64,000 nt of DNA from Alicyclobacillus acidocaldarius subsp. acidocaldarius Tc-4-1 (GCF_000219875.1 NC_017167.1:848765-912764), one strand, 5' to 3'; positions 33,376 to 42,801 are shown, counted from the first letter of the stretch. A program made the numbers and translations. Notes: generated by a model not told the origin, from the letters alone.

Positions 33376-34173
33376 ATGTCCATTCGCTTTGCGTTTTTTG
33401 ATATCGACGGCACGCTCATCGACGATCGGCGCCAGCTTTCGCCTCGCGTTGAGGAGGCCATCGCAGCGCTGAGGAGGCGAGGTGTCGAGACGGCCATCGC
33501 CACGGGACGGGCGCCGGACCAACTTCGGCCCATCGCCGAGCGTCTCGGATTTGATTCGTACGTGTGCTGCAACGGCGCTCTCGCCGTGTATCGCGGCGAA
33601 AAGGTGCTCGCGGCGCCTGTGCCGCGCGACGTAGTGGCCTCGTTCGTCGAACTCGCTGAATCGAGCGGCTTTTCCGTCGTGGTCGCCGGAGGCGAGGCGT
33701 GCTACGCCAATCGCCGCCATGACCCCGAAATCCGTGAGGCATACCGGTTCCTGGGCTTGCCGAGCGAGCCCGTCTACGATCCCGACGCGTGGAAGCGGGA
33801 AGACATCTATCAACTCTATCTCTTCTGCAAGCCGGGCCAGGAGTTTCCGTTTGTCGAAGCGTATCGCGATGCGCTTCGGTTCATACGGCCCCATCGCTTT
33901 TATCTCGATGTGTTTCCCGCAGGCGTGTCCAAAGCGACCGGTGTCGAGGCCATCTTGCGCCGCGCCGGCTGCAGCAAGGACGAGGTCGTGGCGTTTGGCG
34001 ACAGTGAGAACGACGTCGAGATGCTGACGTACGTGGGCATGGGCGTCGCCATGGGAAATGCCGCCGAGTCGGCGAAACGCGCGGCCAAGCGGATCACGGG
34101 CTCCGTGGACGAGGGCGGCATCTTCGCCGCACTTGTCGATCTCGGCCTCATCGAAGGGCAGCCGGTGTCGTGA
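33376..34173 (+). CDS. HAD-family hydrolase, Cof-type phosphatase
   Basis: 265 residues with all HAD motifs: FFDIDGTLIDD (nucleophile Asp), AIATGRAP (motif II Thr), a Lys in VSKATGVE (motif III) and AFGDSENDVEML (motif IV). The large C2B cap between motifs II and III marks the Cof subfamily, which dephosphorylates sugar phosphates, FMN or pyridoxal phosphate. The start follows AGGAGGGAG. The substrate is not visible. It is a single gene after a terminator, converging on the glycosidase. Confidence 0.9.
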   Translation: MSIRFAFFDIDGTLIDDRRQLSPRVEEAIAALRRRGVETAIATGRAPDQLRPIAERLGFDSYVCCNGALAVYRGEKVLAAPVPRDVVASFVELAESSGFSVVVAGGEACYANRRHDPEIREAYRFLGLPSEPVYDPDAWKREDIYQLYLFCKPGQEFPFVEAYRDALRFIRPHRFYLDVFPAGVSKATGVEAILRRAGCSKDEVVAFGDSENDVEMLTYVGMGVAMGNAAESAKRAAKRITGSVDEGGIFAALVDLGLIEGQPVS

Positions 34174-34188
34174 TGGCCTCCGTTTCGG

Positions 34189-35253
34189 TCACCGCTGAAC
34201 GACTACGATGGCCGTGGCGAGCGGGCGCTTGGGCGGCGTGAGATAACGCCCCTCATACCACAGTCCCACCGAGGAGCCCCCGTCCAGGTTCATCGCATCC
34301 CACAGGCCGAGCGCCTTGGCGATGGACGCCTCCTGCCACACGTTGGCCTCGTGGATCGTCAAAAAGATAAGGTGGCCCGCGCGGTCTGTCCCGACGACGG
34401 AGCGAAGGGTCTCCGCGTTCAGGATGTCGGCTGCGTTGAGTCCTTCAACGGACGGTTCGACGTCCACCCGCCCGTTGTGCAGGAGCATCGGGCCGGCGCC
34501 GATGGCGTTCGGATACGCGGAAAACGGTACTGGCCTTTCGCTCGGCAGCGCCAGCACGGTATCCGTCAATGTGGCCGGATCGCCGACGTGGACGCGCATG
34601 GCGATAGGCGTCTTCGCCTCGCCGGCCCCGAGCTCAATATCGTAGCCGTTGGACGGGATGGGGGTGATGCCTGCGTGAATCGCCGTCACTCTGCCGCGGA
34701 CGACTTGCGCCACGAGGGCGCTCGGATCGCGCGTTTCGGGGCCGAAGTACGGGGTCAGTACGTCAACCCGCATGGGATTCGTGCTCGTCCGATTCAGGTA
34801 CCAGGGCCACATCGCCGAGATGGAGCTTGACGGATCGTCCACGTCGAGGGACAGCGCTTCTGCCGCGCGCAGCATCGTGGTCTGGCCGTTAGGGCCGAAG
34901 CCAAGCAGCGTGCCGCGGGCGTTGAACACAAACGCGCCGTTGAGCTCGAGGGCACCGGCGGGAAAATTGTCGCCGCCGGCGTCGAAAAACGTGCCGTTGA
35001 TAGCTGCAATGGCGTGATTTTGCGCTGCGATCTCGGCGAGCGACGCGGTCGTGCCCAGCCGGTTGTTGGCGATGGCGGGCATCGCTTCGACGCCCGGCGC
35101 GCGGAGATTGATCACCAACTCCTGCACGGCCTGACCGTTCACCGTGAGTGTGTGCGCCGAGATGGCGTTTGGCAAAGGCGCGGCATGGACGCTCACGGCG
35201 GGAATCGCCGCCCTCGTTGCATACGGCAGAGCATCGACGTGCAGTGGAACCAA
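34189..35253 (-). CDS. Phosphodiester glycosidase family protein (NAGPA-like)
   Basis: 354 residues. AAINGTFFDAGGDNFPAG and LWDAMNLDGGSSVGLWYEG are the two signature regions of the NAGPA domain, which removes GlcNAc from phosphodiesters in animal homologues and acts on cell-wall glycan linkages in bacteria. No signal peptide is seen. The start is TTG 35253 with AAAGGAG eight bases upstream; the nearby ATG at 35258-35256 is in another frame. Lack of a signal is unusual because relatives are often exported, so the true start should be tested. Confidence 0.82.
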   Translation of the reverse strand: MVPLHVDALPYATRAAIPAVSVHAAPLPNAISAHTLTVNGQAVQELVINLRAPGVEAMPAIANNRLGTTASLAEIAAQNHAIAAINGTFFDAGGDNFPAGALELNGAFVFNARGTLLGFGPNGQTTMLRAAEALSLDVDDPSSSISAMWPWYLNRTSTNPMRVDVLTPYFGPETRDPSALVAQVVRGRVTAIHAGITPIPSNGYDIELGAGEAKTPIAMRVHVGDPATLTDTVLALPSERPVPFSAYPNAIGAGPMLLHNGRVDVEPSVEGLNAADILNAETLRSVVGTDRAGHLIFLTIHEANVWQEASIAKALGLWDAMNLDGGSSVGLWYEGRYLTPPKRPLATAIVVVQR

Positions 35254-35339
35254 ACGTCATTCTCCTTTCGTGTTCTGGCGGGACGTGCATGGATTTGGAA
35301 CGTATGGCTCATCTTGACCGAAAAGGGGCGTGGTCAAAG

Positions 35340-35900
35340 ATGAAGGTGAGAAGCCTCTGCGCGTGGGGATGCGCGTTCACGGCGTCGCTCGCGCTCAGCG
35401 CGGGATGTGGCGCGGCCAAGCAATCAGGGACGCCCGGCACGCCGCGTCAGGCCGACCGCTTGCCGCAGGCGAGCACGTCGAGCTCCGGGGTCCAGAACCA
35501 TCACATCTTGGTGGAACCCCTGCCTCAGGGCGTGAGGACCACGGCCGACCTGTACCATTGGCTTCTCGATCAGCGACTGGCGCAAATGGACAATCCAGCC
35601 CAGGGCGAAATCTGCCTCGATCCGTCGTGTCAAGTCGCGGCTACCGTGTTTTCCGGGCCGGCAAAAGGAAACGGTGGGGCGCTTGTCGCGTTGGTGGCCT
35701 TTCAGCCCAGGCCGGGTTGGCATGTCGTTTTGGGCCCGCTGCCGCAGGCGGACGATCCGCCGCGACAAGCGGAATCCCTCAACGTGCACCTCCGCAACTA
35801 TCCGCGGGCGCAAGGCGTGTGCGTCGTGAGCGCAGGCGAGATCGACTGGTATTGGATCGAGGCAGGGCACCTACAGATCATGCGCCAGCCGAAGCTCTAA
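35340..35900 (+). CDS. Predicted lipoprotein of unknown function
   Basis: 186 residues starting MKVRSLCAWGCAF. The lipobox LSAGC ends the signal near residue 23, after which a low-complexity Ser/Thr/Pro linker leads to a soluble domain (DLYHWLLDQRLAQMDNP, GGALVALVAFQPRPGWHVVLGP). GGGGC upstream serves as a weak ribosome site. The family is not recognised. It would be anchored to the outer face of the membrane. It lies between a glycosidase gene read away from it and convergent pepF. Confidence 0.7.
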   Translation: MKVRSLCAWGCAFTASLALSAGCGAAKQSGTPGTPRQADRLPQASTSSSGVQNHHILVEPLPQGVRTTADLYHWLLDQRLAQMDNPAQGEICLDPSCQVAATVFSGPAKGNGGALVALVAFQPRPGWHVVLGPLPQADDPPRQAESLNVHLRNYPRAQGVCVVSAGEIDWYWIEAGHLQIMRQPKL

Positions 35901-35933
35901 CGAGGTCTGCGGCTGGCTTGTTGCTTCTTGTGA

Positions 35934-37730
35934 CTAGACCCGCTTGTCTGCGAGCTGGACGAACTCGTCGAGATCGCGCAGGGCGAAGTCGATGGCGTTC
36001 TGCCAGAAGTCGGGCTTCGTCAAATCGGCGCCGATGTGCTTTTGCGCCAGGTCCTCGACGCGCATCCGGCCCGTATCGCGGAGCAGTTCGACGTACCGGC
36101 GGGAGAAGGCCTTGCCCTCCGCGGCCGCGATGGCGTGAATGCCGGAGGCAAACAGAAATCCAAACGTGTATGGGAAGTTGTAAAATGGCGTCCCGGTGAT
36201 GTAGAAGTGGAGCTTTGACGCCCAGAAGTGCGGATGGTATCGCCGAAGCGATCCTCGGTACGCCTCCTGTTGTGCCTCCACCATGAGCTGGTTCAGCCGT
36301 TCGGTGGGCACGTAACCGCGCTTGCGCTCCTCGTAAAATCTTATCTCGAACAGGAAGCGGGCGTAAATGTTCATCAACATCGCAGCAGCGCGCTGCAGCT
36401 TGTCGTTCAACAGTTCAAGCCGTTCGGCTTCGTCAGAAGCGGTTCGAATCGCAGCGTCGGAGACGATGGCCTCCGCGAACGTCGAGGCCGTTTCCGCGAC
36501 GTTCATCGCATACTGCGTCGCGAGGTAGGGGAGATCGCGCATCACGTGGTGATGATACGCGTGACCAATCTCGTGTGCGAGTGTCGCGACGTTGCCAGGC
36601 GTCCCCGAGAAGGTGACGAAGATCCGCGATTCGCCATGCAAAGGGAAGCTCGTACAGAATCCGCCTGGGCGCTTGCCTGGACGGTCTTCGGCCTCGATCC
36701 ACTTCCGCTCGAAACAAGCGTCGGCAAACGCAGCCATCTCCGGGCTGAACGCGGCGAACTGATCCACGATGAACCTCCGCGCCTCATCGTACGAGATGGC
36801 CTGATGGTGCGCGCCGACCTGAAGTGGCGCGTCCACGTCGACGAATGACAGTTTTTCCACCCCAAGCAGCCGGGCCTTCGCGGCAAAGTAGGGGACAAGG
36901 CGTTCCTGATTGCGCGTCACGGCGTCCCACATGGCCTCCAGTGTATCTCGGGACATTCGGTTCATCTCGAGCGGCTCTTCTAAGACCGAGTGCCAGCCGC
37001 GCGCCTCGTACACCTGCAGCCGAAAGCCGGCTAGGTGATTCAGCGCATCGGCGCAGAGGTCAGCTTCGCGGGCCCAGCACGATTCCCACACATCGAAGAG
37101 CTGGTCGCGATGGCGCTGGGCCGCTTGGGTCATCCGGTTCGAGAGCTGGCCCATCGAGACCGTCTCCCGGCACCCCTCCATCTCGATGTCTGCGGCCATA
37201 CGCCCGACAATCGTGTCATACAGCTCTCCCCACGCAACGTACCCGTCGGCCGACAGTCGTGCAATGAGCCGCTCCTGTTCCGCGGGCAATCGCCGCTTGG
37301 ACCGCTCGATCCGCTCCTCAATCGCAAACGCGAGAGGCTTCAGCTCTGAATCGTCCCAGACTGCTTGGATGCTGCTTTCCCCGGCCTGCCGAAGCCGCTC
37401 ATCCAACAGCGCCAGCGCGCTCGTGAGCGTGGACCGAATCCGGTTGACGCGCGTCTGCAGCTTCTTCGCCTCCGCGTCGTGCACGTTCTGGGCCGTCAGG
37501 CAGGACACGAACGCGCCCGCTTGCCGAAGCTGTTTGCTCAGATCCTGCATGGTGAGGATCATGGGCTTGAGCCCCATGTCGGGACTTTGCATGGCGCCTG
37601 GTGTGTTCTGCAGCACCATCGAGAAGGATGTGACATTGGTCTCCAAGTCGTCGAGAAAGTTTCGAAACGCAGGCGAATGGCTTCCCCCTGCGTACAGGGA
37701 CTCGAGATCCCACCGCTGTTGTTCGCTCAC
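35934..37730 (-). CDS. Oligoendopeptidase F family metallopeptidase (M3B)
   Basis: 598 residues. The zinc site is TLAHEIGHAYHHH near residue 380, with the downstream Glu in NVAETASTFAEAIV. M3B enzymes cut peptides of 7-23 residues in the cytoplasm. GTG 37730 is chosen because GGGAGG precedes it by seven bases; an ATG five codons upstream overlaps that ribosome site. It is a single-gene unit, divergent from tag. Confidence 0.92.
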   Translation of the reverse strand: MSEQQRWDLESLYAGGSHSPAFRNFLDDLETNVTSFSMVLQNTPGAMQSPDMGLKPMILTMQDLSKQLRQAGAFVSCLTAQNVHDAEAKKLQTRVNRIRSTLTSALALLDERLRQAGESSIQAVWDDSELKPLAFAIEERIERSKRRLPAEQERLIARLSADGYVAWGELYDTIVGRMAADIEMEGCRETVSMGQLSNRMTQAAQRHRDQLFDVWESCWAREADLCADALNHLAGFRLQVYEARGWHSVLEEPLEMNRMSRDTLEAMWDAVTRNQERLVPYFAAKARLLGVEKLSFVDVDAPLQVGAHHQAISYDEARRFIVDQFAAFSPEMAAFADACFERKWIEAEDRPGKRPGGFCTSFPLHGESRIFVTFSGTPGNVATLAHEIGHAYHHHVMRDLPYLATQYAMNVAETASTFAEAIVSDAAIRTASDEAERLELLNDKLQRAAAMLMNIYARFLFEIRFYEERKRGYVPTERLNQLMVEAQQEAYRGSLRRYHPHFWASKLHFYITGTPFYNFPYTFGFLFASGIHAIAAAEGKAFSRRYVELLRDTGRMRVEDLAQKHIGADLTKPDFWQNAIDFALRDLDEFVQLADKRV

Positions 37731-37893
37731 GCGATCGCCTCCCATGACGAATTATACCGCTTGCTCCACCACATGAGCTTGCTTCCAGAGGCTCTCCTTT
37801 TGCATGTGCGCGTTCACCTCACGGCATGGACGATCTCGCCTCAATGCGCCACAATGGGCGGAGAGGCCATGAACGGGGAGGGGAGAGTCGGCG

Positions 37894-38490
37894 ATGCAGC
37901 GCTGCAAGTGGGCGGGATCGAGAGAACTGTACGTGCGGTATCACGACGAGGAATGGGGCGTGCCCCAGTTTGACGATCGCGTCCTTTTCGAATTCCTGAC
38001 GCTCGAAGCCGCGCAGGCGGGGCTGCAGTGGTATTTGATTTTGTCGCGCAGGGAAGCGTATCGACAGGCATTCGCGGATTTTCAGCCGGAGGTGGTGGCA
38101 CGCTACGGGGAGGAGGATGTGGCACGCCTGTTGGCGCCCAACTCAGGGATCATTCGCAACCGGGCGAAGGTGGAAGCGGCCATTCACAATGCGCGGGTTT
38201 TTCTGGAGGTTCAGGATGCGCACGGTTCGTTTGCGCGCTGGTTGTGGCGATTCGTGGACGGCAAACCCGAAGTCCACGCCTTCGCGCGTGAAGAGGATGT
38301 GCCCGCCACGACCCCGCTCGCTAAGCGCGTGAGCCGAGAAATGCGTTCGCTCGGCTTCCGATTCGTGGGGCCCGTCATGGTCTATGCGTATCTGCAGGCT
38401 GTCGGCGTCGTCCTGGACCACGTCGTCGCGTGTTTCCGGTACGAGCCGCTCCGCGCCCTGGCGGAGTCCTTGAGACATGACGTCTGGTGA
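37894..38490 (+). CDS. tag: DNA-3-methyladenine glycosylase I
   Basis: 198 residues. The zinc ligands of the Tag family are in place: Cys in RCKWA at the N-terminus, His in YHDEEWGVP, and His and Cys in LDHVVACF near the C-terminus. The acidic catalytic region DEEWG is conserved, as is NSGIIRNRAKVEAAI. The enzyme excises 3-methyladenine from alkylated DNA. GGGGAGGGGAG lies just upstream of the start. Confidence 0.93.
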   Translation: MQRCKWAGSRELYVRYHDEEWGVPQFDDRVLFEFLTLEAAQAGLQWYLILSRREAYRQAFADFQPEVVARYGEEDVARLLAPNSGIIRNRAKVEAAIHNARVFLEVQDAHGSFARWLWRFVDGKPEVHAFAREEDVPATTPLAKRVSREMRSLGFRFVGPVMVYAYLQAVGVVLDHVVACFRYEPLRALAESLRHDVW

Positions 38491-38528
38491 CGCGGCGAGG
38501 TTTCGGGGACTCCCGTCCACGGCAACGT

Positions 38529-38558
38529 TTGACCAGCGGCCCACAAAAATGGTACTAT
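38529..38558 (+). promoter_or_regulatory. Promoter of trxA
   Basis: TTGACC (38529-38534) and TACTAT (38553-38558) are 18 bp apart and about 35 bp before the trxA start, a good sigma-A type pair. Confidence 0.6.
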
Positions 38559-38592
38559 AAAAATGCAAGTAAGTACCTTGGGGGGTATTCCG

Positions 38593-38913
38593 ATGGCGAC
38601 AATGACGTTGACAGACGCCAATTTCCGACAGGCGATTCAAGGCGATAAACCCGTGCTGGTGGATTTCTGGGCGGCGTGGTGCGGTCCTTGCCGCATGATG
38701 GCGCCGGTGCTCGAGGAATTCGCTGAGGCGCACGCCGACAAGGTGACCGTTGCGAAGCTGAACGTCGACGAGAACCCGGAGACCACCAGCCAGTTCGGCA
38801 TCATGAGTATTCCGACGCTCATCCTGTTCAAGGGCGGCCGCCCTGTGAAACAGCTCATCGGGTATCAGCCGAAGGAGCAGCTTGAGGCGCAGCTTGCGGA
38901 CGTCCTGCAGTGA
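38593..38913 (+). CDS. trxA: Thioredoxin
   Basis: 106 residues with the classical active site [12 protein letters not shown] and the cis-Pro loop [13 protein letters not shown]. It reduces disulfides in the cytoplasm with electrons from thioredoxin reductase. ATG 38593 after GGGGGG gives the standard N-terminus [11 protein letters not shown]; the frame is open ten codons earlier but no ribosome site fits. msrA follows after 16 bp, and thioredoxin is its natural reductant, so the pair forms a logical operon. Confidence 0.95.
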   Translation: MATMTLTDANFRQAIQGDKPVLVDFWAAWCGPCRMMAPVLEEFAEAHADKVTVAKLNVDENPETTSQFGIMSIPTLILFKGGRPVKQLIGYQPKEQLEAQLADVLQ

Positions 38914-38929
38914 GGGAGCGGCGGATCCG

Positions 38930-39481
38930 ATGACATCCGAGGCGCAGCAGGACGCCAGCCTTGAACGGGCCACTTTCGCCGGCGGATGTTTCTGGTGCAT
39001 GGTCAAGCCTTTCGACACGTGGCCGGGGGTCGTGTCCGTGGTCTCCGGCTACACCGGCGGCCATGTGCCGAATCCGACTTACGAACAGGTGTGTTCCGGG
39101 ACCACGGGCCACGTGGAAGCCGTCCAGATCACGTATGATCCCCGCCAGATTACGTATCAGCAACTGCTGGACATCTTCTGGCGCCAGATCGATCCGACCG
39201 ATCCCGGCGGGCAGTTCTACGATCGCGGCCCGTCTTACAAGACGGCAATCTTCTATCATACCGAAGAGCAACGCCGCCTGGCTGAGGCGTCGAAGGCCGC
39301 GTTGGAAGCGTCGGGCCGATTTCAGAAGCCGATTGTCACGGAAATCCGCCCTGCGGGGCCGTTCTACCCGGCGGAGGAGTACCACCAGGATTTCTATCGA
39401 AAACAACCGCTCCACTACGAGCGATATCGGCGCGCGTCAGGCCGAGATGCGTTTATTGCCGCGCACTGGGAGCGGGAATGA
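38930..39481 (+). CDS. msrA: Peptide methionine-S-sulfoxide reductase
   Basis: 183 residues with the MsrA signature [13 protein letters not shown] (catalytic Cys in GCFWC), [15 protein letters not shown] and EEYHQDFY. It repairs the S form of methionine sulfoxide, using thioredoxin. ATG 38930 follows GAGGGAG. It is translated just behind trxA. The last 29 bp overlap the end of the convergent ABC ATPase gene. The C-terminal resolving cysteines found in some MsrA proteins are not seen. Confidence 0.94.
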   Translation: MTSEAQQDASLERATFAGGCFWCMVKPFDTWPGVVSVVSGYTGGHVPNPTYEQVCSGTTGHVEAVQITYDPRQITYQQLLDIFWRQIDPTDPGGQFYDRGPSYKTAIFYHTEEQRRLAEASKAALEASGRFQKPIVTEIRPAGPFYPAEEYHQDFYRKQPLHYERYRRASGRDAFIAAHWERE

Positions 39482-40292
39482 CCCGTTCCGCGGCCTCGGC
39501 GCCTGGGGAAAGCACTGTCAAAAAGGCGCGATGGCCTTGCCAGACCGTGTGCACGGGGACGTGAAAAATGCGGGACAGCACGTCGTCCGTGAGCACGGCC
39601 TTTTTGTCTCCGCAGGCTGCGACGCGCCCGGCGTCGAGCGCGAGCACGTGCGTAATGGCGGGAATCATCTCGTCGATGTGGTGGGTGACGTACAGAAGTG
39701 CCGGCGCATCCGGGGCCTTTGCCATCGCGTTCAACGAGGTCAATAGCTCTTCCCGCGCACGCACGTCGAGTGCAGTACACGGCTCGTCGAGGATGAGGAG
39801 CGAAGGTTTGGCCATGAGTGCGCGCGAGATGAGGACGCGCTGTTTTTCACCTTGGGAAAGCGAGTGAAACGAGCTGTTGGCGAGGTGCTCAATCCCAAAC
39901 TGCCGGGCCAGCGCGCGCGCCCGTTCCCAATGAGCTTGCGTCGGCCTTTCCCACAGGCCGATGGAGGAAAAGGCTCCGCTTGCGATCACGTTAAGTGCGG
40001 TGTCTGTTCCGGCGTCCTGTTCCACGCGCTGCAGGAGGGCGTAGCTGACCCAGCCGATGTTCCGCCGGACTTCGCGGATGTCCACGCGGCCGTACGGGCG
40101 TCCAAGCACCGAGACCCGTCCTCGTGTGGGCCATTGATAGCCCGTGATGATTTGCAGGAGCGAGGTCTTGCCGGAGCCGTTTAAGCCGACCAGACCCCAG
40201 TGTTCCCCTTCGCGAATTTCAAATGACACATCGTCCAGAATGGTCCGTCCATTTCGAATCCACGTCACGTTCGAAACGGAGAGAATCGCCAC
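39453..40292 (-). CDS. ABC transporter ATP-binding protein, YlmA/ModF-like
   Basis: A 279-residue stand-alone ATPase. Walker A is GLNGSGKTS, the signature LSQGEKQR and Walker [13 protein letters not shown]; the H-loop His is in YVTHHIDEM. The sequence pattern is that of YlmA-type ATPases. No membrane subunit is nearby, so its partner is unknown, or it may act as a non-transport ABC protein. The start is GTG 40292 with GGGGGCGG upstream. Confidence 0.85.
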   Translation of the reverse strand: MAILSVSNVTWIRNGRTILDDVSFEIREGEHWGLVGLNGSGKTSLLQIITGYQWPTRGRVSVLGRPYGRVDIREVRRNIGWVSYALLQRVEQDAGTDTALNVIASGAFSSIGLWERPTQAHWERARALARQFGIEHLANSSFHSLSQGEKQRVLISRALMAKPSLLILDEPCTALDVRAREELLTSLNAMAKAPDAPALLYVTHHIDEMIPAITHVLALDAGRVAACGDKKAVLTDDVLSRIFHVPVHTVWQGHRAFLTVLSPGAEAAERVIPAPSARQ

Positions 40293-40385
40293 GTTTTCCG
40301 CCCCCTTGCTGTCCCTTTATCGTAACACAAAACCGGCCGCAGACGTAGCTGCGACCGGTCCAGGGGCAATTCCCGCCTCAGGCCC

Positions 40386-40919
40386 TCACTGTGCCTTCGC
40401 GGCTTGGATCTCGAGCTCGATGTTCACCTCGTCGCTCACGAGCACGCCGCCGGTCTCAAGCACGGCATTCCAAGTGAGGCCAAAGTCCTTGCGGTTGATC
40501 TTGGCCTGCGCCGTAAAGCCAGCCACTTCTTGGCCCCAGGGGTTTTTGCCCATGCCTTCGTACGTCACGTGAAAGGTGACAGGCTTGGTGACGTCACGGA
40601 TGGTGAGATCCCCCGTCATGTCGTACGTATTGGGGCCCGTCTTGACGATCTTAGTGGCCTTGAACGTCATGTGGGGATACTTCTCAACGTCGAAGAAGTC
40701 GGCGCCGCGGAGATGGTTGTCCCGGTTTTCGTCGCGCGTTTCAATGCTGGCGACGTCGACCGTGAAGTCGATCTCGGCCGTCGTCAGATCTTCTGGATCG
40801 GCGATGACGGTCGCCGAGAACTTCTTGAAATGACCGCGCACCGTCGTGAACATCATGTGCTTCACGCTGAAGCCGACCGTGCTGTGAGCCGGATCTACAT
40901 TCCAAGCGACTTTTGCCAT
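40386..40919 (-). CDS. YceI family protein
   Basis: A 177-residue lipocalin-like beta barrel without a signal peptide. WNVDPAHSTVGFSVKHMMF is the conserved N-terminus and LTIRDVTKPVTF the central motif. YceI proteins bind isoprenoid or other lipidic molecules; the cytoplasmic form found in Gram-positives has no proven role. ATG 40919 follows GGGAGG. It is divergent from an HxlR regulator, which likely controls it through the palindromes in the shared intergenic region. Confidence 0.9.
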   Translation of the reverse strand: MAKVAWNVDPAHSTVGFSVKHMMFTTVRGHFKKFSATVIADPEDLTTAEIDFTVDVASIETRDENRDNHLRGADFFDVEKYPHMTFKATKIVKTGPNTYDMTGDLTIRDVTKPVTFHVTYEGMGKNPWGQEVAGFTAQAKINRKDFGLTWNAVLETGGVLVSDEVNIELEIQAAKAQ

Positions 40920-40945
40920 AGGTCAACCTCCCGACAGATCGATGT

Positions 40946-40963
40946 GCACTCATGGCTGAGTGC
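40946..40963. promoter_or_regulatory. Inverted repeat in the yceI leader
   Basis: GCACTC and GAGTGC separated by six bases form a short hairpin or an operator 27 bp before the yceI start. Confidence 0.4.
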
Positions 40964-40981
40964 TTCTGCCTGCTCTTATTA

Positions 40982-40996
40982 TTCATCAGTGATGAA
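40982..40996. promoter_or_regulatory. 15-bp perfect palindrome in the yceI/hxlR intergenic region
   Basis: TTCATCAGTGATGAA is a palindrome around a central base. On the minus strand it lies where the promoter spacer of yceI would be (TTATCA, then 18 bp, then ATAATA). An HxlR-type repressor bound here would block yceI transcription. The link is inference from position. Confidence 0.5.
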
Positions 40997-41031
40997 AAAA
41001 TGATAAGTAGGAACATCGAAGTGCTTTGGTA

Positions 41032-41042
41032 TACTTGAAGTA
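41032..41042. promoter_or_regulatory. Palindrome TACTTGAAGTA near the hxlR start
   Basis: An 11-bp palindrome overlapping a TATACT-like -10 of the hxlR gene. It could serve autoregulation; YodB-type HxlR regulators bind TACT-containing inverted repeats. Confidence 0.35.
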
Positions 41043-41076
41043 ACCTACCTATAGCGAAAGGCAGGCGTTCATTTCG

Positions 41077-41436
41077 ATGTCGTCCGGCCATTCCGCAGAG
41101 TCGCCCTGTTCGGCTGTCTCCACGCTTCAAGTGCTAAGTGGGAAATGGAAGTGGCTCATTCTGTACCACCTGTTTCAACACCCTTCGCTGAGATTCTCCG
41201 AGCTCATGCGCCGCATTCCCGGCATCACGCAGCGCGTCCTCACCAAGCAGTTGCGCGAACTGGAAGAAGAGGGCATCGTCGAGCGGACCGTGTACCCCGA
41301 GGTGCCCCCGCGCGTGGAGTACGCTATCACGCCATACGGGCAATCCCTGCGACCCATCCTTGACCTCATGCATGCGTGGGGACTCGAGCACTTGCGCCGG
41401 AAGGCGGAGCGAGCCCACCAAGAGCCCAAGCTGTAA
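41077..41436 (+). CDS. HxlR-family transcriptional regulator
   Basis: A 119-residue winged helix-turn-helix protein. SGKWKWLILYHLFQHPSLRF begins the HxlR domain, and TQRVLTKQLRELEEEGIVER is the recognition helix and wing. There is a Cys near the N-terminus (SPCSAV), at a position comparable to the redox-sensing Cys6 of YodB and CatR. This suggests a thiol- or quinone-responsive repressor; that is inference. It is divergently paired with yceI. Confidence 0.9.
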   Translation: MSSGHSAESPCSAVSTLQVLSGKWKWLILYHLFQHPSLRFSELMRRIPGITQRVLTKQLRELEEEGIVERTVYPEVPPRVEYAITPYGQSLRPILDLMHAWGLEHLRRKAERAHQEPKL

Positions 41437-41532
41437 GCAAGACACCTCATGGTGGCCCTTGGCAGGCCCGCCTGGCGAGACGTGGAGAGCGGATTCCCGA
41501 GGGGAACCGGAAAACGATGGAGGTGGCGCGGA

Positions 41533-42651
41533 ATGCGCGTGGTCATCCGAGGGCTCCTTGGGGACGAGTGGAAGGACGTGATCGCCGAGGATGGCTGGAT
41601 CACAGACGTCGGCGAAGCGAAAATGGGCCAGCTCACCGGTGCTCGGCTCATCGACACGGGAGCGCACCTGTTCCCTGGTTTCGTCGACGTGCACGTGCAC
41701 GGAGGGGGCGGTGCGGACGTCATGGACGCGTCCATGGATGCGTTTGAACAGATTGCGACGACGCACGCCCGGCACGGGACGACTGCGCTCGTGTTGACGA
41801 CGGTTGCCGCTTCACGTGAGGCCACATCGGCGACGTTGTCGGCTTGGCGAAAGCCGGCGGAGTGGCGGGGTGCGGACGTGCTTGGCTTTCACCTGGAGGG
41901 CCCGTTCATCCATCCCGAGAGGCGCGGGGCTCATCCCGCCGAGCACGTGCGCACGCCATCGCCGGAAGAATTGAGAGCGTACGCGAGGGCGGGCCCGGTG
42001 CGCATCCTCACCATGGCGCCGGAGTTGCCAGGTGCGGATGAAACCCTTCTTACTGCCCGCGATCTCGGCATCCTCGTTTCGCTCGGCCACTCAGCGGCCA
42101 CGTACGGCGAGGCGATGCGGGCGTTCGATTTGGGCGCGAAAAGCGCGACGCACCTGTTCAACGCGATGGAAGGTCTGCATCACCGGCGGCCAGGCCTGGC
42201 TGCCGCGGCGCTGGATCGCGCGGACGCGATGGTCGAACTCATCCTCGACGGTGTCCACGTTCATCCAGCGCTCGCGCGCCTCGCGATGCGCATCAAGGGG
42301 CGCCATGGCGTGATGCTCGTGACCGATGCTGTATCGGTGGTGGACATGCCGGAGGGGCGGTACGGGTTTGCCGGTAGCGAGGTGGTCTACGAGGATGGCG
42401 TTGTGCGTCGGCCGGACGGGACGCTTGCGGGCAGCGCGTTGACGATGGAGCGCGCGGTGCAGATGGGCCTCGCGCACCACGTATTTTTGCCCAGGGACGT
42501 GCCGTACGTGGCGGCCGCAAACGCCGCGCGCCTCTTGGGCGAGCGGCGTGGGCGGATCGAGCCGGGATATCGAGCGGACCTCGTGGCTCTCTCGGAGGCG
42601 GGCGCCGTCACCCACACCATCGTCGGCGGCCGGCTCGTGCACTCCGCGTAG
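41533..42651 (+). CDS. nagA: N-acetylglucosamine-6-phosphate deacetylase
   Basis: 372 residues of the amidohydrolase fold: PGFVDVHVHGGGGADVMD near the N-terminus, the metal Glu in FHLEGPFIHPERRGAH, His in SLGHSAATY and ATHLFNAMEG, and the catalytic Asp in VTDAVSVV. It deacetylates GlcNAc-6-P in amino-sugar and cell-wall recycling. ATG 41533 follows GGAGG; the earlier GTG lacks support. No nagB or nagP is nearby, so the pathway is spread over the chromosome. Confidence 0.92.
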   Translation: MRVVIRGLLGDEWKDVIAEDGWITDVGEAKMGQLTGARLIDTGAHLFPGFVDVHVHGGGGADVMDASMDAFEQIATTHARHGTTALVLTTVAASREATSATLSAWRKPAEWRGADVLGFHLEGPFIHPERRGAHPAEHVRTPSPEELRAYARAGPVRILTMAPELPGADETLLTARDLGILVSLGHSAATYGEAMRAFDLGAKSATHLFNAMEGLHHRRPGLAAAALDRADAMVELILDGVHVHPALARLAMRIKGRHGVMLVTDAVSVVDMPEGRYGFAGSEVVYEDGVVRRPDGTLAGSALTMERAVQMGLAHHVFLPRDVPYVAAANAARLLGERRGRIEPGYRADLVALSEAGAVTHTIVGGRLVHSA

Positions 42652-42801
42652 ACGCGCAAATGGGTGAACACTTTGTGAACCGCCCGTCGTCGGGACCGCC
42701 CTCGCCAAAACGGGGTCGCGATGATACAATGTACATCATGTCTATCGGTTTACTTTATTTATGGCGATCTGACGGGATCTCATGCGTGAGGAGGAGTTGG
42801 C

